A program made the position numbers and the translations under genes. Below, piece after piece: positions 1-7,614 of a stretch of DNA of 28,467 bases (positions are counted from its first letter, which is position 1; each line of letters starts with the position of its first letter). The stretch spans positions 1 through 28,467 of the forward strand of contig DKZK01000011.1 in assembly GCA_002493625.1 (NCBI GenBank), in the 5' to 3' direction. Source of the stretch: Lachnospiraceae bacterium UBA7076 (GTDB taxonomy: Bacteria; Bacillota; Clostridia; Lachnospirales; Lachnospiraceae). The notes under the pieces were generated by a model, which saw only the letters and a program-made list of their open reading frames with translations, made no database searches and had not been told where the DNA came from.

Positions 1-36
1 AAACCTGCGGTTTTTCGGTGTTCGTTACACTCACAT

Positions 37-90
37 AGGTCCGAGAACATTCCTTTGGCTGCAAGCAGCCATCGAATGTTCTGCGGACCT
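37..90. repeat. 54-nt perfect-armed cruciform hairpin
   Basis: Three nested stems are visible: AGGTCCG (37-43) with CGGACCT (84-90), GAACATTC (45-52) with GAATGTTC (74-81), and GGCTGC (57-62) with GCAGCC (65-70), closed by a 2-nt loop. There is no T-tract on either side, so it is not a classical terminator. The surrounding 110 nt code for nothing recognisable. It looks like a REP/MITE-type palindrome or the structured 3' end of a transcript entering from the left. Its full extent is cut by the window edge. Confidence 0.7.
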
Positions 91-126
91 GCGTTCGCGT
101 TTATGCGTTCATTATACCACAATTTA

Positions 127-155
127 TTGACATTATAAACACTTTATGCCATTAT
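127..155 (+). promoter_or_regulatory. Putative sigma-A promoter of nadBC
   Basis: TTGACA at 127-132 is followed after 17 nt by CATTAT at 150-155 (4 of 6 match to TATAAT). A perfect TATAAT also lies at 163-168 but has no convincing -35 at the right spacing. Either would place the repeat-like leader at 194-235 inside the nadB 5' UTR. Confidence 0.5.
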
Positions 156-193
156 TACTTAGTATAATTAGAATAGTAAATTGTGAGCCTGAT

Positions 194-235
194 ATATTGT
201 ACAACGGATGTTGGCAAAAAGAGTTTTGCAATTAC
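194..235 (+). repeat. Leader repeat, copy 1 (upstream of nadB)
   Basis: This stretch, with core GAGTTTTGCAATTAC at 221-235, matches the right arm of the long inverted repeat at 7474-7518 read on the minus strand. Shared blocks are ACAACGG, GTTG, CAA and AAAGAGTTTTGCAATTAC. It has the same orientation relative to the downstream gene and ends 31 nt before the TTG start of nadB. The matching left arm is not obvious here, so this is a half-copy or an internally deleted one. Confidence 0.6.
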
Positions 236-266
236 TTAAGAATAATTTAAAAAGAGGAACGGTACA

Positions 267-1568
267 TTGGATAAATTTGATGTTATTATTGTTGGAACGG
301 GAGTGGCAGGACTTTTTACCGCATTATCCGTCTCACCAGATTTCAAGGTTCTTATGATTTCAAAGGACAAGATTGAAAACAGCGATTCTTACCTTGCACA
401 GGGCGGTATTTGTACATTGAAGGAGCCTGCGGATTTTGACAGCTTTCTTGAGGACACCCTGAGGGCGGGCAGATATGAGAACAATCAGGATTCGGTAAAG
501 GTCATGATTGAAAATTCTCCCATGATTATGGACAGGCTTGTAGAGTACGGAGTACGGTTTGACATAAATAAGGACGGCACCTACGAGTATACACGGGAGG
601 GAGCTCACTCCACATACCGGATACTGCACCATAAGGACGTAACGGGCAAGGAAATCACAAATAAGCTTCTCAATAACGTAAGGGAGCGTGAAAACATAAC
701 CCTTAAAGAGTACACAAAAATGCTTGACTTTATTATAGAGGATAATGTGTGCCACGGCGTTGTCATAAAGGAAAAGGATGCGGTAAGGGCGGTGTACGCC
801 AAACAGGTTGTGCTTGCCACGGGGGGCATAGGAGGACTGTTTACCCACTCCACAAATTTCAGGCATATAACGGGAGACAGCTTTGCTCTTGCCTTAAGAC
901 ACGGAGTTCAGCTTCAAAATATTAACTATATACAGATTCATCCTACCACCCTTTATGAGGAGGCAAAAAACAGAAAGTTTCTCATTTCCGAATCCGTGAG
1001 GGGTGAGGGCGGAATCCTTCTTAATAAGAAGGGAGAGCGTTTTGTGGATGAGCTTCTTCCACGGGACGTTGTCACGGAAGCAATAAGAAAGCAGATGGAT
1101 GAGGACGGACGTCCCTTTGTGATGCTGTCCATAAAGCATATGCCGAAGGAGGAAATTATAAGGCGGTTTCCGAATATATACAGGCATTGTCTCGAGGTGG
1201 GATATGACCTTAGTAAAGAGGACATTCCGGTAACCCCTGCGCAGCATTACCTTATGGGAGGAATACTTGCAGATACATATGGAAGGACATCGGTAAAACA
1301 TCTTTTTGCGGTGGGCGAAACGGCATGCAACGGCGTTCACGGCGCCAATCGTCTGGCAAGCAATTCACTTTTGGAAAGCCTTGTATTTTCAGAGCGGGCA
1401 GGGTGGATTATAAGTGAGGAGACGGAAAATATAGAATACGGCGAGCCGCATGTTTCGCTGGAGGAATATAAGGATATTGATGCATGGGATGAGAAAAACA
1501 GGCAGATTATTATGGAAGAAATAAAAAGAAGGGACGGAGAATTTTATGATAAATGGTGTGACAAATAG
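267..1568 (+). CDS. nadB: L-aspartate oxidase (NadB)
   Basis: Flavoenzyme oxidising L-aspartate to iminoaspartate, the first step of de novo NAD synthesis. The N-terminal FAD dinucleotide motif is seen as VGTGVAG (residues 9-15), followed by SYLAQGGI (41-48). Family active-site residues are visible: HPTT (H225), LPRD (R266), QHYLMGG (H327) and HGANRLASNSLLES (R362). At 433 residues it is shorter than the roughly 540-residue E. coli enzyme, as usual for clostridial forms with a reduced C-terminal helical domain. The start is TTG at 267 behind AAAGAGGAAC (251-260); no ATG fits the conserved N-terminus. It overlaps nadC by 23 nt, so the two are probably co-transcribed and translationally coupled. 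Fumarate-reductase paralogs are excluded by the compact length and nadC linkage. Confidence 0.95.
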   Translation: MDKFDVIIVGTGVAGLFTALSVSPDFKVLMISKDKIENSDSYLAQGGICTLKEPADFDSFLEDTLRAGRYENNQDSVKVMIENSPMIMDRLVEYGVRFDINKDGTYEYTREGAHSTYRILHHKDVTGKEITNKLLNNVRERENITLKEYTKMLDFIIEDNVCHGVVIKEKDAVRAVYAKQVVLATGGIGGLFTHSTNFRHITGDSFALALRHGVQLQNINYIQIHPTTLYEEAKNRKFLISESVRGEGGILLNKKGERFVDELLPRDVVTEAIRKQMDEDGRPFVMLSIKHMPKEEIIRRFPNIYRHCLEVGYDLSKEDIPVTPAQHYLMGGILADTYGRTSVKHLFAVGETACNGVHGANRLASNSLLESLVFSERAGWIISEETENIEYGEPHVSLEEYKDIDAWDEKNRQIIMEEIKRRDGEFYDKWCDK

Positions 1569-2400
1569 GGTAAACATAGACAGGTATATTTTAAATGCGC
1601 TTAGAGAGGATATAACAAGCGAGGATGTTACAACAAATGCAGTTATGAGAAATGCTGCCCTTGGACAGGCGGAGCTTATATGCAAGCAGGACGGTATTAT
1701 ATGCGGACTTTCGGTGTTTCAGAGAACCTTTGAATTGCTGGATGAGAAAGCCGTATTTGAAAGCTCTGTAAAGGATGGGGATTTTGTAAAAAACGGTCAG
1801 GTAATAGGTGTTATAAAAGGAGACATCAGGGCGCTTCTTTCCGGAGAGCGGACAGGACTGAACTATCTCCAGAGAATGAGCGGAATTGCCACATTTACAA
1901 ACAGCCTTGTGAAGGAGCTTGCGGGTAAAAAGACAAAGCTTCTTGACACAAGAAAGACAACGCCCAATATGCGTCCCTTTGAGAAATATGCGGTTAAGGT
2001 AGGCGGCGGAACAAACCACAGATACAACCTTTCCGACGGCATACTTATAAAGGATAATCATATCGGAGCGGCAGGAAGCATTACAAAGGCGGTAACCATG
2101 GCGAAGGAGTATGCTCCCTTTGTGCGTAAGATAGAGGTGGAGGTTGAAACGCTGGAGCAGCTTGATGAGGCGATAGCGGCGGGAGCGGATATCATTATGC
2201 TTGATAACATGGATAACGACACAATGAGAGAGGCGGTAAAACGCGTTGCAGGGAAAGCCGAGACAGAGTGCTCCGGAAATGTTACAAAGGAGCGGCTTGC
2301 CGAGATAGCCGATATAGGAGTGGACTATGTGTCCGCGGGAGCATTGACGCACTCAGCGCCGATTATGGATATCAGTCTGAAAAATCTGAGACCGCTGTAG
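1546..2400 (+). CDS. nadC: Nicotinate-nucleotide pyrophosphorylase, carboxylating (NadC)
   Basis: Quinolinate phosphoribosyltransferase: converts quinolinate and PRPP to nicotinate mononucleotide, CO2 and PPi in the cytosol. The 284-residue length is standard. Visible family motifs are SGERTGLNYLQRMSGIAT (99-116), LDTRKTTPNMR (133-143, PRPP/quinolinate-binding Arg and Lys), GGGTNHRYNLSD (153-164), IKDNH (168-172) and the C-terminal barrel strands IIMLDNM and YVSAGALTHS. The ATG at 1546 lies inside the nadB 3' end, preceded by GGGACGGAG. The third gene of the usual trio, nadA, is not next to it here, so it must lie elsewhere or beyond the left edge. Confidence 0.96.
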   Translation: MINGVTNRVNIDRYILNALREDITSEDVTTNAVMRNAALGQAELICKQDGIICGLSVFQRTFELLDEKAVFESSVKDGDFVKNGQVIGVIKGDIRALLSGERTGLNYLQRMSGIATFTNSLVKELAGKKTKLLDTRKTTPNMRPFEKYAVKVGGGTNHRYNLSDGILIKDNHIGAAGSITKAVTMAKEYAPFVRKIEVEVETLEQLDEAIAAGADIIMLDNMDNDTMREAVKRVAGKAETECSGNVTKERLAEIADIGVDYVSAGALTHSAPIMDISLKNLRPL

Positions 2401-2545
2401 CGTTATCAGATATGAGCAAAGCGTATTTCCTGCGAGCAACGAGACAAGTGACTGTTTGCAGGTATTTGGCGACTGCCGCAAGGGTCAAATACCCTGCCAA
2501 GGGGTGTTTCAAGTTTGATGCCCCGCTGCTTGCGGCGGGGGCTTT
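2401..2545. repeat. Structured, repeat-like intergenic element
   Basis: About 145 nt immediately after the nadC stop contain consecutive hairpins: CCTGC (2429-2433) with GCAGG (2458-2462); GGTATTTG (2461-2468) with CAAATACC (2486-2493); and CCCCGC (from 2521) with GCGGGG. GGGG at 2500-2503 could instead pair with CCCC at 2521-2524, so two folds exclude each other. The conceptual translation on the plus strand (containing KYPAKGCFKFDA) resembles short spurious proteins I associate with dispersed repeats in Agathobacter/Roseburia genomes; this is recollection, not a search result. A high-copy intergenic repeat or an uncharacterised structured RNA is more likely than a gene. The final hairpin may also terminate nadBC, though its T-tract is poor. 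Confidence 0.5.
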
Positions 2546-2606
2546 GACTATGTTTAATATGTAGTTGTGCTATATGGCAATGGCACAGGAAAGGGGTTTG
2601 CGAAGG

Positions 2607-3593
2607 ATGAAAAAGATGGGATTAATCAAATTTAAAAAATTTGTGTGTCTGATAGCTGCCTGTTGTCTGCTGGCAGGATGTGGGAAAAAGAATAATAATT
2701 CATCAGATGTATCAGACATAGGCACAGCAGATTCAAGTGTTGCGGACGCCATGACAGCGACAGATGCTATGACAACAGATACCGTGACAACAACGGCTGC
2801 AATCCCCGAAAATACCCAAACGGTTACACAAAACATGGATATACCGGAAGATGCAGTTTTAAAGGTTACGGAAACTACTTACCGGAACGATGAAGTATGG
2901 GAAACTATTATAAGATATGAAAACGCTCATGACGATATTGTGTCTTGGGGATATGTCCAATCTGACGGCAAAGAGGTACTTACAGATCACAACGAATATA
3001 AATATGATGATGACGGCAAAAAAATCTATGAAAAGTCTATAAGAGATACAGGAAGCTATGACGAAATTGAGTATCGTGACAATGTTGAAAAGGGAAAAGG
3101 CTATGACAGGAAGGGCAGACTGGAAGTCGAATGTGAAGTTACCTTTGATGAATATGGCAATCATATCATGTCGTATACGATTGGTTATGATGAGGATGGC
3201 TCAGTCCTCTTTGAAATGATAGAGGACTATTCTGATTGCGACTATGATGAAAATGGTAAAATCCTCGTTTGCAGACAGCGTTCTGAAACAGGTAAAGTGA
3301 TAGCCACTACCACCAATACCTATGATGAAAATGGTAATCTGCTGTTGTCTGAAAAAATATCTCCTGACAGTAAGAATTACTACAGCATATGCCACAGCTA
3401 TGAATATGACGATAAAAATAATCTCATATCTGAACAAGAAATAACCAAATCGAATACAGGTACCGTTCATGTTGCAGAAAGCTATGAATATCAGTATAAT
3501 GAGAACGGTCGTAAGGTACGTGTAGATCGCACTTATATTAGTGATGAACTGAATGTATCGGAATATACGATTTACGAATATACGGAATTATAA
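2607..3593 (+). CDS. Secreted lipoprotein with YD-repeat-like motifs
   Basis: A short basic N-terminus and hydrophobic stretch lead into the lipobox LLAGC, so the mature protein is probably anchored by a diacylglyceryl cysteine on the outer face of the membrane. A Ser/Thr/Asp/Ala-rich linker follows. The rest is built of short tandem motifs of the form YDxxGK or YDENGN (YDDDGKK, YDRKGR, FDEYGN, YDEDGS, YDENGK, YDENGN, YDDKNN, YNENGR), like the beta-strand repeats of Rhs/YD proteins but without an Rhs core or toxin domain. I chose ATG 2607, about 10 nt after AGGAAAGGGG; ATG 2616 with GAAGG is also possible. The frame extends upstream to 2565, but that part lacks signal-peptide character. Function unknown; a cell-surface binding role is a guess. 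Confidence 0.7.
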   Translation: MKKMGLIKFKKFVCLIAACCLLAGCGKKNNNSSDVSDIGTADSSVADAMTATDAMTTDTVTTTAAIPENTQTVTQNMDIPEDAVLKVTETTYRNDEVWETIIRYENAHDDIVSWGYVQSDGKEVLTDHNEYKYDDDGKKIYEKSIRDTGSYDEIEYRDNVEKGKGYDRKGRLEVECEVTFDEYGNHIMSYTIGYDEDGSVLFEMIEDYSDCDYDENGKILVCRQRSETGKVIATTTNTYDENGNLLLSEKISPDSKNYYSICHSYEYDDKNNLISEQEITKSNTGTVHVAESYEYQYNENGRKVRVDRTYISDELNVSEYTIYEYTEL

Positions 3594-3699
3594 ACAATAA
3601 TATTTTATTTAATGTGTCAAGCTTTTATGCAAGGTAAATCGGAGCATATGCAGAAAGCAGATTTGGAAGGGCTGACGTTTCAAAAGAGGGGAATATATT

Positions 3700-4659
3700 A
3701 TGAAAATTGTTGTTTTAGATTATGAGACAATAACAAGAGACGGCGATGTGTCTCTTGAGGAAATAGCTTCCGTAGGAGACCTGACGGTGTTCGGGTTCAC
3801 GCCTGATGATGTTGTTGCCGGGAAAATTGGAGATGCCGATGCGGTTCTTTGCAATAAAACGCCCATAACGGAGGATGTGTTTCAAAAATGTCCGAAGCTT
3901 AAATATGTAGGGCTTTTTGCCACGGGCTACAACAATGTTGATATTGAAGCGGCGGACAGACACGGCATAACGGTATGCAACGTTCCTGCATATTCTGCAA
4001 ATTCCGTGGCACAGCACACCTTTGCGCTCATTTTAAATCATTTTAATAAAATAAGGGAATATGCAGACTTGGTTGAAAATGGCGGATGGATAAGAGATAA
4101 GGTGTTTCATCGTTTTTATATTCCTACCTATGAGCTTACGGATATGACAATTGGTATTATCGGTTATGGCGATATTGGAAGAAGGGTGGCGGAGCTTTCT
4201 GCTGCGTTTGGCATGAATGTGCTTGCCTATACACGTTCGCCCGAAAAAGTAAAGCCTCCCGTAAATCTGGTAAGCTTTTTTGAATTGTTAAAAAATTCGG
4301 ATATTGTAACAGTACATTGTCCGCTTACAAATACCACAAAAGAAATGATAAATAAGAACACCATTGCATTGATGAAAAAAAGTGCTTATTTTGTTAATAC
4401 TGCAAGAGGCGGGATTGTAAATGAACAGGATTTAGCCGATGCGCTGAACCATGATGTCATTGCAGGCGCAGGCATAGATGTGCTTACATTGGAGCCTATG
4501 CGTGAGGACTGTCCGTTAAAAAATGCAAAGAACTGTACCATAACGCCCCATATAGCATGGGCGCCAAAACAGACACGGGAAAATTTGTTTTCTGTTGTCG
4601 CCGATAACCTTTTCAAGTGGACAACGGGGCAGCCGCAAAATGTTGTAAATAAAATATAA
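3700..4659 (+). CDS. D-2-hydroxyacid dehydrogenase (glycerate dehydrogenase/hydroxypyruvate reductase type)
   Basis: NAD(P)-dependent reductase of 2-oxo acids, 319 residues. The N-terminal catalytic half carries ATGYNNVD (74-81) and VPAYSANSVAQHT (95-107). The Rossmann motif is GYGDIG (155-160). The catalytic triad of the family is seen as R236 in NTARGGIV, E265 in LEPM and H284 in TPHIAWA. The pattern fits the HprA-like branch (hydroxypyruvate to D-glycerate) rather than D-lactate dehydrogenase. An Arg follows the second beta strand (AYTRS, R179), so NADPH use is conceivable. The ribosome-binding site is AAAGAGGGG before ATG 3700. It is a single gene, convergent with the minus-strand lipoprotein ending 5 nt later, which leaves almost no room for a terminator. 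Confidence 0.9.
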   Translation: MKIVVLDYETITRDGDVSLEEIASVGDLTVFGFTPDDVVAGKIGDADAVLCNKTPITEDVFQKCPKLKYVGLFATGYNNVDIEAADRHGITVCNVPAYSANSVAQHTFALILNHFNKIREYADLVENGGWIRDKVFHRFYIPTYELTDMTIGIIGYGDIGRRVAELSAAFGMNVLAYTRSPEKVKPPVNLVSFFELLKNSDIVTVHCPLTNTTKEMINKNTIALMKKSAYFVNTARGGIVNEQDLADALNHDVIAGAGIDVLTLEPMREDCPLKNAKNCTITPHIAWAPKQTRENLFSVVADNLFKWTTGQPQNVVNKI

Positions 4660-4664
4660 AGCCT

Positions 4665-5168
4665 TTATTGTGAAAAGGTTATGGAATCCGCCCATGAAAG
4701 AATTTTATCCTCAAGGCGGTCATAGTGCTTTGACTTGCATGCGAACTCACAAACCCAATAGGAATCGGCAAATGTAAACATACAGTGGACATAGGTGTAT
4801 TTTGCCCCGTTAACTGTTTGGGAGTTTGTAAAATAGTAATAATTGTTTCTGCTTATCAGCTTATCCTTCGGGATGTTGTTACGCGAAAGGATTTCTTGAC
4901 AATAATCATTTAAGGAGTTGATTTCGTAGCCTGCGTACTCAAGCATCTCGGATGTTTGCTGAACAGCGGTAAAACCAACATTTTCACTGGATAAAAATAC
5001 ATCAAAGCGCTCGTCTTTTTTCCATTCAAAATCATCTGTTAGGGTAATGGTAAGCTCCTGATAGGTAAAGTTTTTCGGATTATCAGCGCAGCCTGACAGC
5101 GTACCCATTATAAAAACTGATACAAGTAAAAATAATATATATTTTTGTGCATTGCTTTTCTTACTCAT
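4665..5168 (-). CDS. Small predicted lipoprotein
   Basis: A 167-residue protein with a basic N-terminus (MSKKSNAQK), a hydrophobic core and the lipobox GTLSGC at residues 22-27, giving Cys27 as the likely lipidation site. The mature part is mixed alpha/beta with many Tyr and Phe (NNYYYFTNS, YTYVHCMFTF) and has no motif I recognise. It may resemble the PsbP-like or DUF-type lipoproteins common in Lachnospiraceae that bind unknown ligands. The gene starts at ATG 5168 behind GGGGAGAAG. Upstream, between it and the next minus-strand gene, lies a degenerate copy of the leader repeat. Function unknown. Confidence 0.7.
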   Translation of the reverse strand: MSKKSNAQKYILFLLVSVFIMGTLSGCADNPKNFTYQELTITLTDDFEWKKDERFDVFLSSENVGFTAVQQTSEMLEYAGYEINSLNDYCQEILSRNNIPKDKLISRNNYYYFTNSQTVNGAKYTYVHCMFTFADSYWVCEFACKSKHYDRLEDKILSWADSITFSQ

Positions 5169-5200
5169 ATTTCTTCTCCCCGTTTTAAAGTATTATCAAC

Positions 5201-5226
5201 AGGCGTTTGCGAAACTCTGTTGTACC
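5201..5226 (-). repeat. Leader repeat, degenerate copy 3
   Basis: Read on the minus strand this is GTACAAC followed directly by AGAGTTTCGCAAACGCC. It keeps the two ends of copy 1 (GTACAAC and AGAGTTTTGCAA) but lacks the 12-13 nt between them. It sits about 32 nt upstream of the lipoprotein start at 5168, a spacing similar to the other two copies. It is short, so a chance match is possible. Confidence 0.35.
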
Positions 5227-5846
5227 TAATTATTATCAACATCTGCAGAGGTCTGAAGCGCCCTGCCTTCTTCAATATATTGTGAAATATCAACCTTATT
5301 TGAACGCATAATTTCTTCCAGTCGTTCCTTTTCAGCGGCAGACTGTTTTGCCTTATCTATCTCTGCCTGTTTTTTTGCCTCATCCTCGGCAGCCTCCCTT
5401 GCAAGCCGTTCCATTATTTCCTTTGCAAGGTCAACGGATTCCGTTGACATGCCGGAGGTGTCAACAGAATCGTCCCAGCCGTTTATTGCCGTGGAAGAAT
5501 CCTCGGAAGCAGGGTTCTCGTTTTGAACAGGCATACTTTGAACGGGTGCTGGACTTTGTGTATTTGCCGCATTTATCTGACTGGATATTGTTTCATTTAT
5601 GTTATCCTGCTTCTCGTTTAAAATCTTATCTGCCATCTGTGCGGCAAAGTCAGAGGAATCGTCCTCCTTTTTAGGAGGTACATAACCTGGTTCTTTTTCC
5701 TCAGGCCAATTGCCGTGATGTATAAGCTTGTATACCGGTTTATAAATAACACACCACCATTTGTAGACAGTACGCTTTATACGTGTGAAGAAAAATCCCT
5801 TGTAAATGTCACCGTCATCATATGGGGCTTGCTGGTTATGATTCAT
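5226..5846 (-). CDS. Hypothetical acidic protein with Ala/Glu/Lys helical C-terminus
   Basis: A 206-residue protein I do not recognise. The N-terminal 45 residues are aromatic and basic (KGFFFTRIKRTVYKWWCVIYKPVYKLI), too charged for a clear transmembrane helix but suited to membrane-surface association. The middle is a Gln/Ser/Pro/Asn-rich linker. Residues from about 135 form a charged helical stretch rich in E, A and K (MERLAREAAEDEAKKQAEID), a probable coiled coil. There is no signal peptide, so it is presumably cytoplasmic. The start at ATG 5846 has an AGGAGG ribosome site 8 nt upstream. It precedes the lipoprotein gene on the same strand with 57 nt between, so the two could be one transcript. 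Confidence 0.6.
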   Translation of the reverse strand: MNHNQQAPYDDGDIYKGFFFTRIKRTVYKWWCVIYKPVYKLIHHGNWPEEKEPGYVPPKKEDDSSDFAAQMADKILNEKQDNINETISSQINAANTQSPAPVQSMPVQNENPASEDSSTAINGWDDSVDTSGMSTESVDLAKEIMERLAREAAEDEAKKQAEIDKAKQSAAEKERLEEIMRSNKVDISQYIEEGRALQTSADVDNN

Positions 5847-5919
5847 GGTGGCCGCCTCCTTTTATTCATTATGTTAATAAGATTATTATGCAAGAACGCT
5901 TTGTTTTTATTATTATATA

Positions 5920-5941
5920 TAATAACATTTTTATGTTATTA
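5920..5941. terminator. Weak AT-rich hairpin between the two minus-strand genes
   Basis: TAATAACAT (5920-5928) pairs perfectly with ATGTTATTA (5933-5941) over 9 bp. It lies just after the DUF1846 stop in the direction of its transcription. There is no run of T after it on either strand, so it is a poor intrinsic terminator and read-through into 5226-5846 is possible. Confidence 0.3.
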
Positions 5942-5961
5942 TGAAAAGAAAAAAATGTGAC

Positions 5962-7440
5962 TTAATAATGTATTCTGTTGTTTTCGTACTTTGACTCCAT
6001 TGTAAGCTGTATGGAAAGTCTCTTTAGCTGTTTAATATCAACTAAAGACAGCATAACCGATGTGTGAACCTGACAGCCGGCAAGCTTTGGGAGCTGTTCA
6101 AGGGCAAGCGCCGCATCCTTGTGATTGGCAGCGCTTATGGACAGGGCAACAAGAACCTCGTCCGTGTGAAGTCTTGGATTGCGGCTTCCTAAGTATGCTG
6201 TCTTAAGCCTTTGTATCGGCTCAAGGGATTCAGGCGCAAGTATATATAAATCATCATCAAGTCCTGCAAGCGTTTTAAGCGCATTTAAGAGCATGGATGA
6301 GGTGGCGCCCAGCATGGATGTGGTTTTTCCTGTGATAATTCGTCCGTCAGGAAGCTCTATTGCCGCTGCGGGACCATTTGTAAGCTCTGCCTTTTTTCTT
6401 GCGGCAGGAACAACTGCCCGGTCGGTAGGCTCTATTTTCGCCTGCTTCATAATAAGCTCAAGCTTAAATATTTCTTCCTCCGCATTATGTCCCTCCAGCA
6501 GTCTGTTCAATGTGTTGAAATATCTTCTTATAATTTCCTGCTTGGATGCCTCACGGCAAACCTCATCATCACAGATACAGTTTCCCGCCATATTTACGCC
6601 CATGTCAGTCGGTGACTGGTATGGGCTTTCCCCGTATATTTTTTCAAACATTGCCTTAAGTACAGGGAAAATCTCCACATCACGGTTGTAATTTACCGTG
6701 GTAAGATTATAAGCCTCCAGATGAAAGGGATCAATCATATTTATGTCGTTTAAGTCAGCCGTAGCCGCCTCATAGGCGAGGTTGATAGGATGCTTAAGCG
6801 GTATGTTCCATATAGGAAAAGTCTCAAATTTTGCATAGCCTGCCTTGATGCCGCGCTTGTTTTCATGGTAAAGCTGTGAAAGGCAGGTTGCCATTTTTCC
6901 ACTTCCGGGACCGGGCGCAGTGATAACGATAAGAGGTCTTGAGGTTTCTATATAGTCATTTTTACCAAAGCCTTCGTCGCTTACTATCTGTGAAACATTG
7001 TTTGGGTAGCCCGGAATGACATAGTGTGTGTAAACCTTTATTCCAAGCTTTCCCAGACGCTGCTTAAATAAATCGGCGCTTGCCTGACCTGTGTATTGTG
7101 TAATGCATACGCTGCCTACAAAAAGTCCCTTTGCCTCAAATTCACTTATAAGGCGGAGCACATCCGTATCGTAAGTGATGCCTAAATCTCCTCTTATCTT
7201 ATTTTTTTCAATGTCCGCTGCATTTATGACTATAACAAGCTCAGTCTGATCGGAAAGCTGCATGAGAAGCTGGAGCTTTGAGTCAGGATGAAATCCCGGA
7301 AGAACTCTGGATGCATGATAATCGTCAAAAAGCTTTCCGCCAAACTCCAGATAGAGCTTGTCCCCGAACTTGCTGATTCTTTCCTTAATGTGACTTGACT
7401 GTGTGGCAAGATATTTGTCATTATCGAAACCTGTTTTCAA
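5962..7440 (-). CDS. DUF1846 family protein
   Basis: A conserved Firmicutes protein of unknown function, about 492 residues from the TTG at 7440, which matches the usual family length of around 495. Seen in the sequence: the family N-terminus KTGFDNDKYL, then YLEFGGKLFDDYHASRVLPGF (30-50, here one residue longer than the family core), a P-loop-like APGPGSGK (175-182) followed by MATCLSQLYHE, and a C-terminal half with DMGVNMAGNCICDDEVC. The open frame continues 47 codons further upstream, but that extension translates the inverted repeat in the leader, so I reject it. An AGAGAGAGG ribosome site precedes the TTG. The P-loop suggests nucleotide binding; the enzymatic role is not established. 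Divergent from the HTH operon at 7887. Confidence 0.9.
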   Translation of the reverse strand: MKTGFDNDKYLATQSSHIKERISKFGDKLYLEFGGKLFDDYHASRVLPGFHPDSKLQLLMQLSDQTELVIVINAADIEKNKIRGDLGITYDTDVLRLISEFEAKGLFVGSVCITQYTGQASADLFKQRLGKLGIKVYTHYVIPGYPNNVSQIVSDEGFGKNDYIETSRPLIVITAPGPGSGKMATCLSQLYHENKRGIKAGYAKFETFPIWNIPLKHPINLAYEAATADLNDINMIDPFHLEAYNLTTVNYNRDVEIFPVLKAMFEKIYGESPYQSPTDMGVNMAGNCICDDEVCREASKQEIIRRYFNTLNRLLEGHNAEEEIFKLELIMKQAKIEPTDRAVVPAARKKAELTNGPAAAIELPDGRIITGKTTSMLGATSSMLLNALKTLAGLDDDLYILAPESLEPIQRLKTAYLGSRNPRLHTDEVLVALSISAANHKDAALALEQLPKLAGCQVHTSVMLSLVDIKQLKRLSIQLTMESKYENNRIHY

Positions 7441-7476
7441 TTTTATATTCCTCTCTCTTAAGTAAATTTTCTGGGT

Positions 7477-7614
7477 AATTGCAAAACTCTTTCTTGTCAA
7501 CGACCGTTGTGTAATATAGACATACCTCGCCAAGCACCGGCGGCTCCAAGCGCCATGCTTATGATATTGTCTATATGGCACAACAGTGCTTTCGGTATAA
7601 GACGTTCTGCAATT
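7477..7614 (-). repeat. 138-bp imperfect inverted repeat in the DUF1846 leader (leader repeat, copy 2)
   Basis: The ends AATTGCAAAACTCTT (7477-7491) and AAGACGTTCTGCAATT (7599-7614) are inverted copies with a few mismatches. Going inwards: GTTGTG (7506-7511) with CACAAC (7579-7584), ATATAGACA (7514-7522) with TGTCTATAT (7568-7576, 9 bp perfect), AAGCA (7532-7536) with TGCTT (7556-7560), and GGCG with CGCC near the tip. The whole can fold as one long hairpin. No transposase is encoded. It may be a MITE-like element recruited as a 5' leader, or a structured leader RNA. One arm matches the nadB leader (194-235). Confidence 0.7.

Noticed and set aside
37..90. T-box riboswitch or transcription terminator
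   Set aside because: No T-box sequence (AGGGTGGNACCGCG) and no T-tract; a palindromic repeat fits better.
1591..2352. A 253-codon open frame antisense to nadC
   Set aside because: It mirrors the codon pattern of nadC, lacks a ribosome site and any domain, and nadC is certain.
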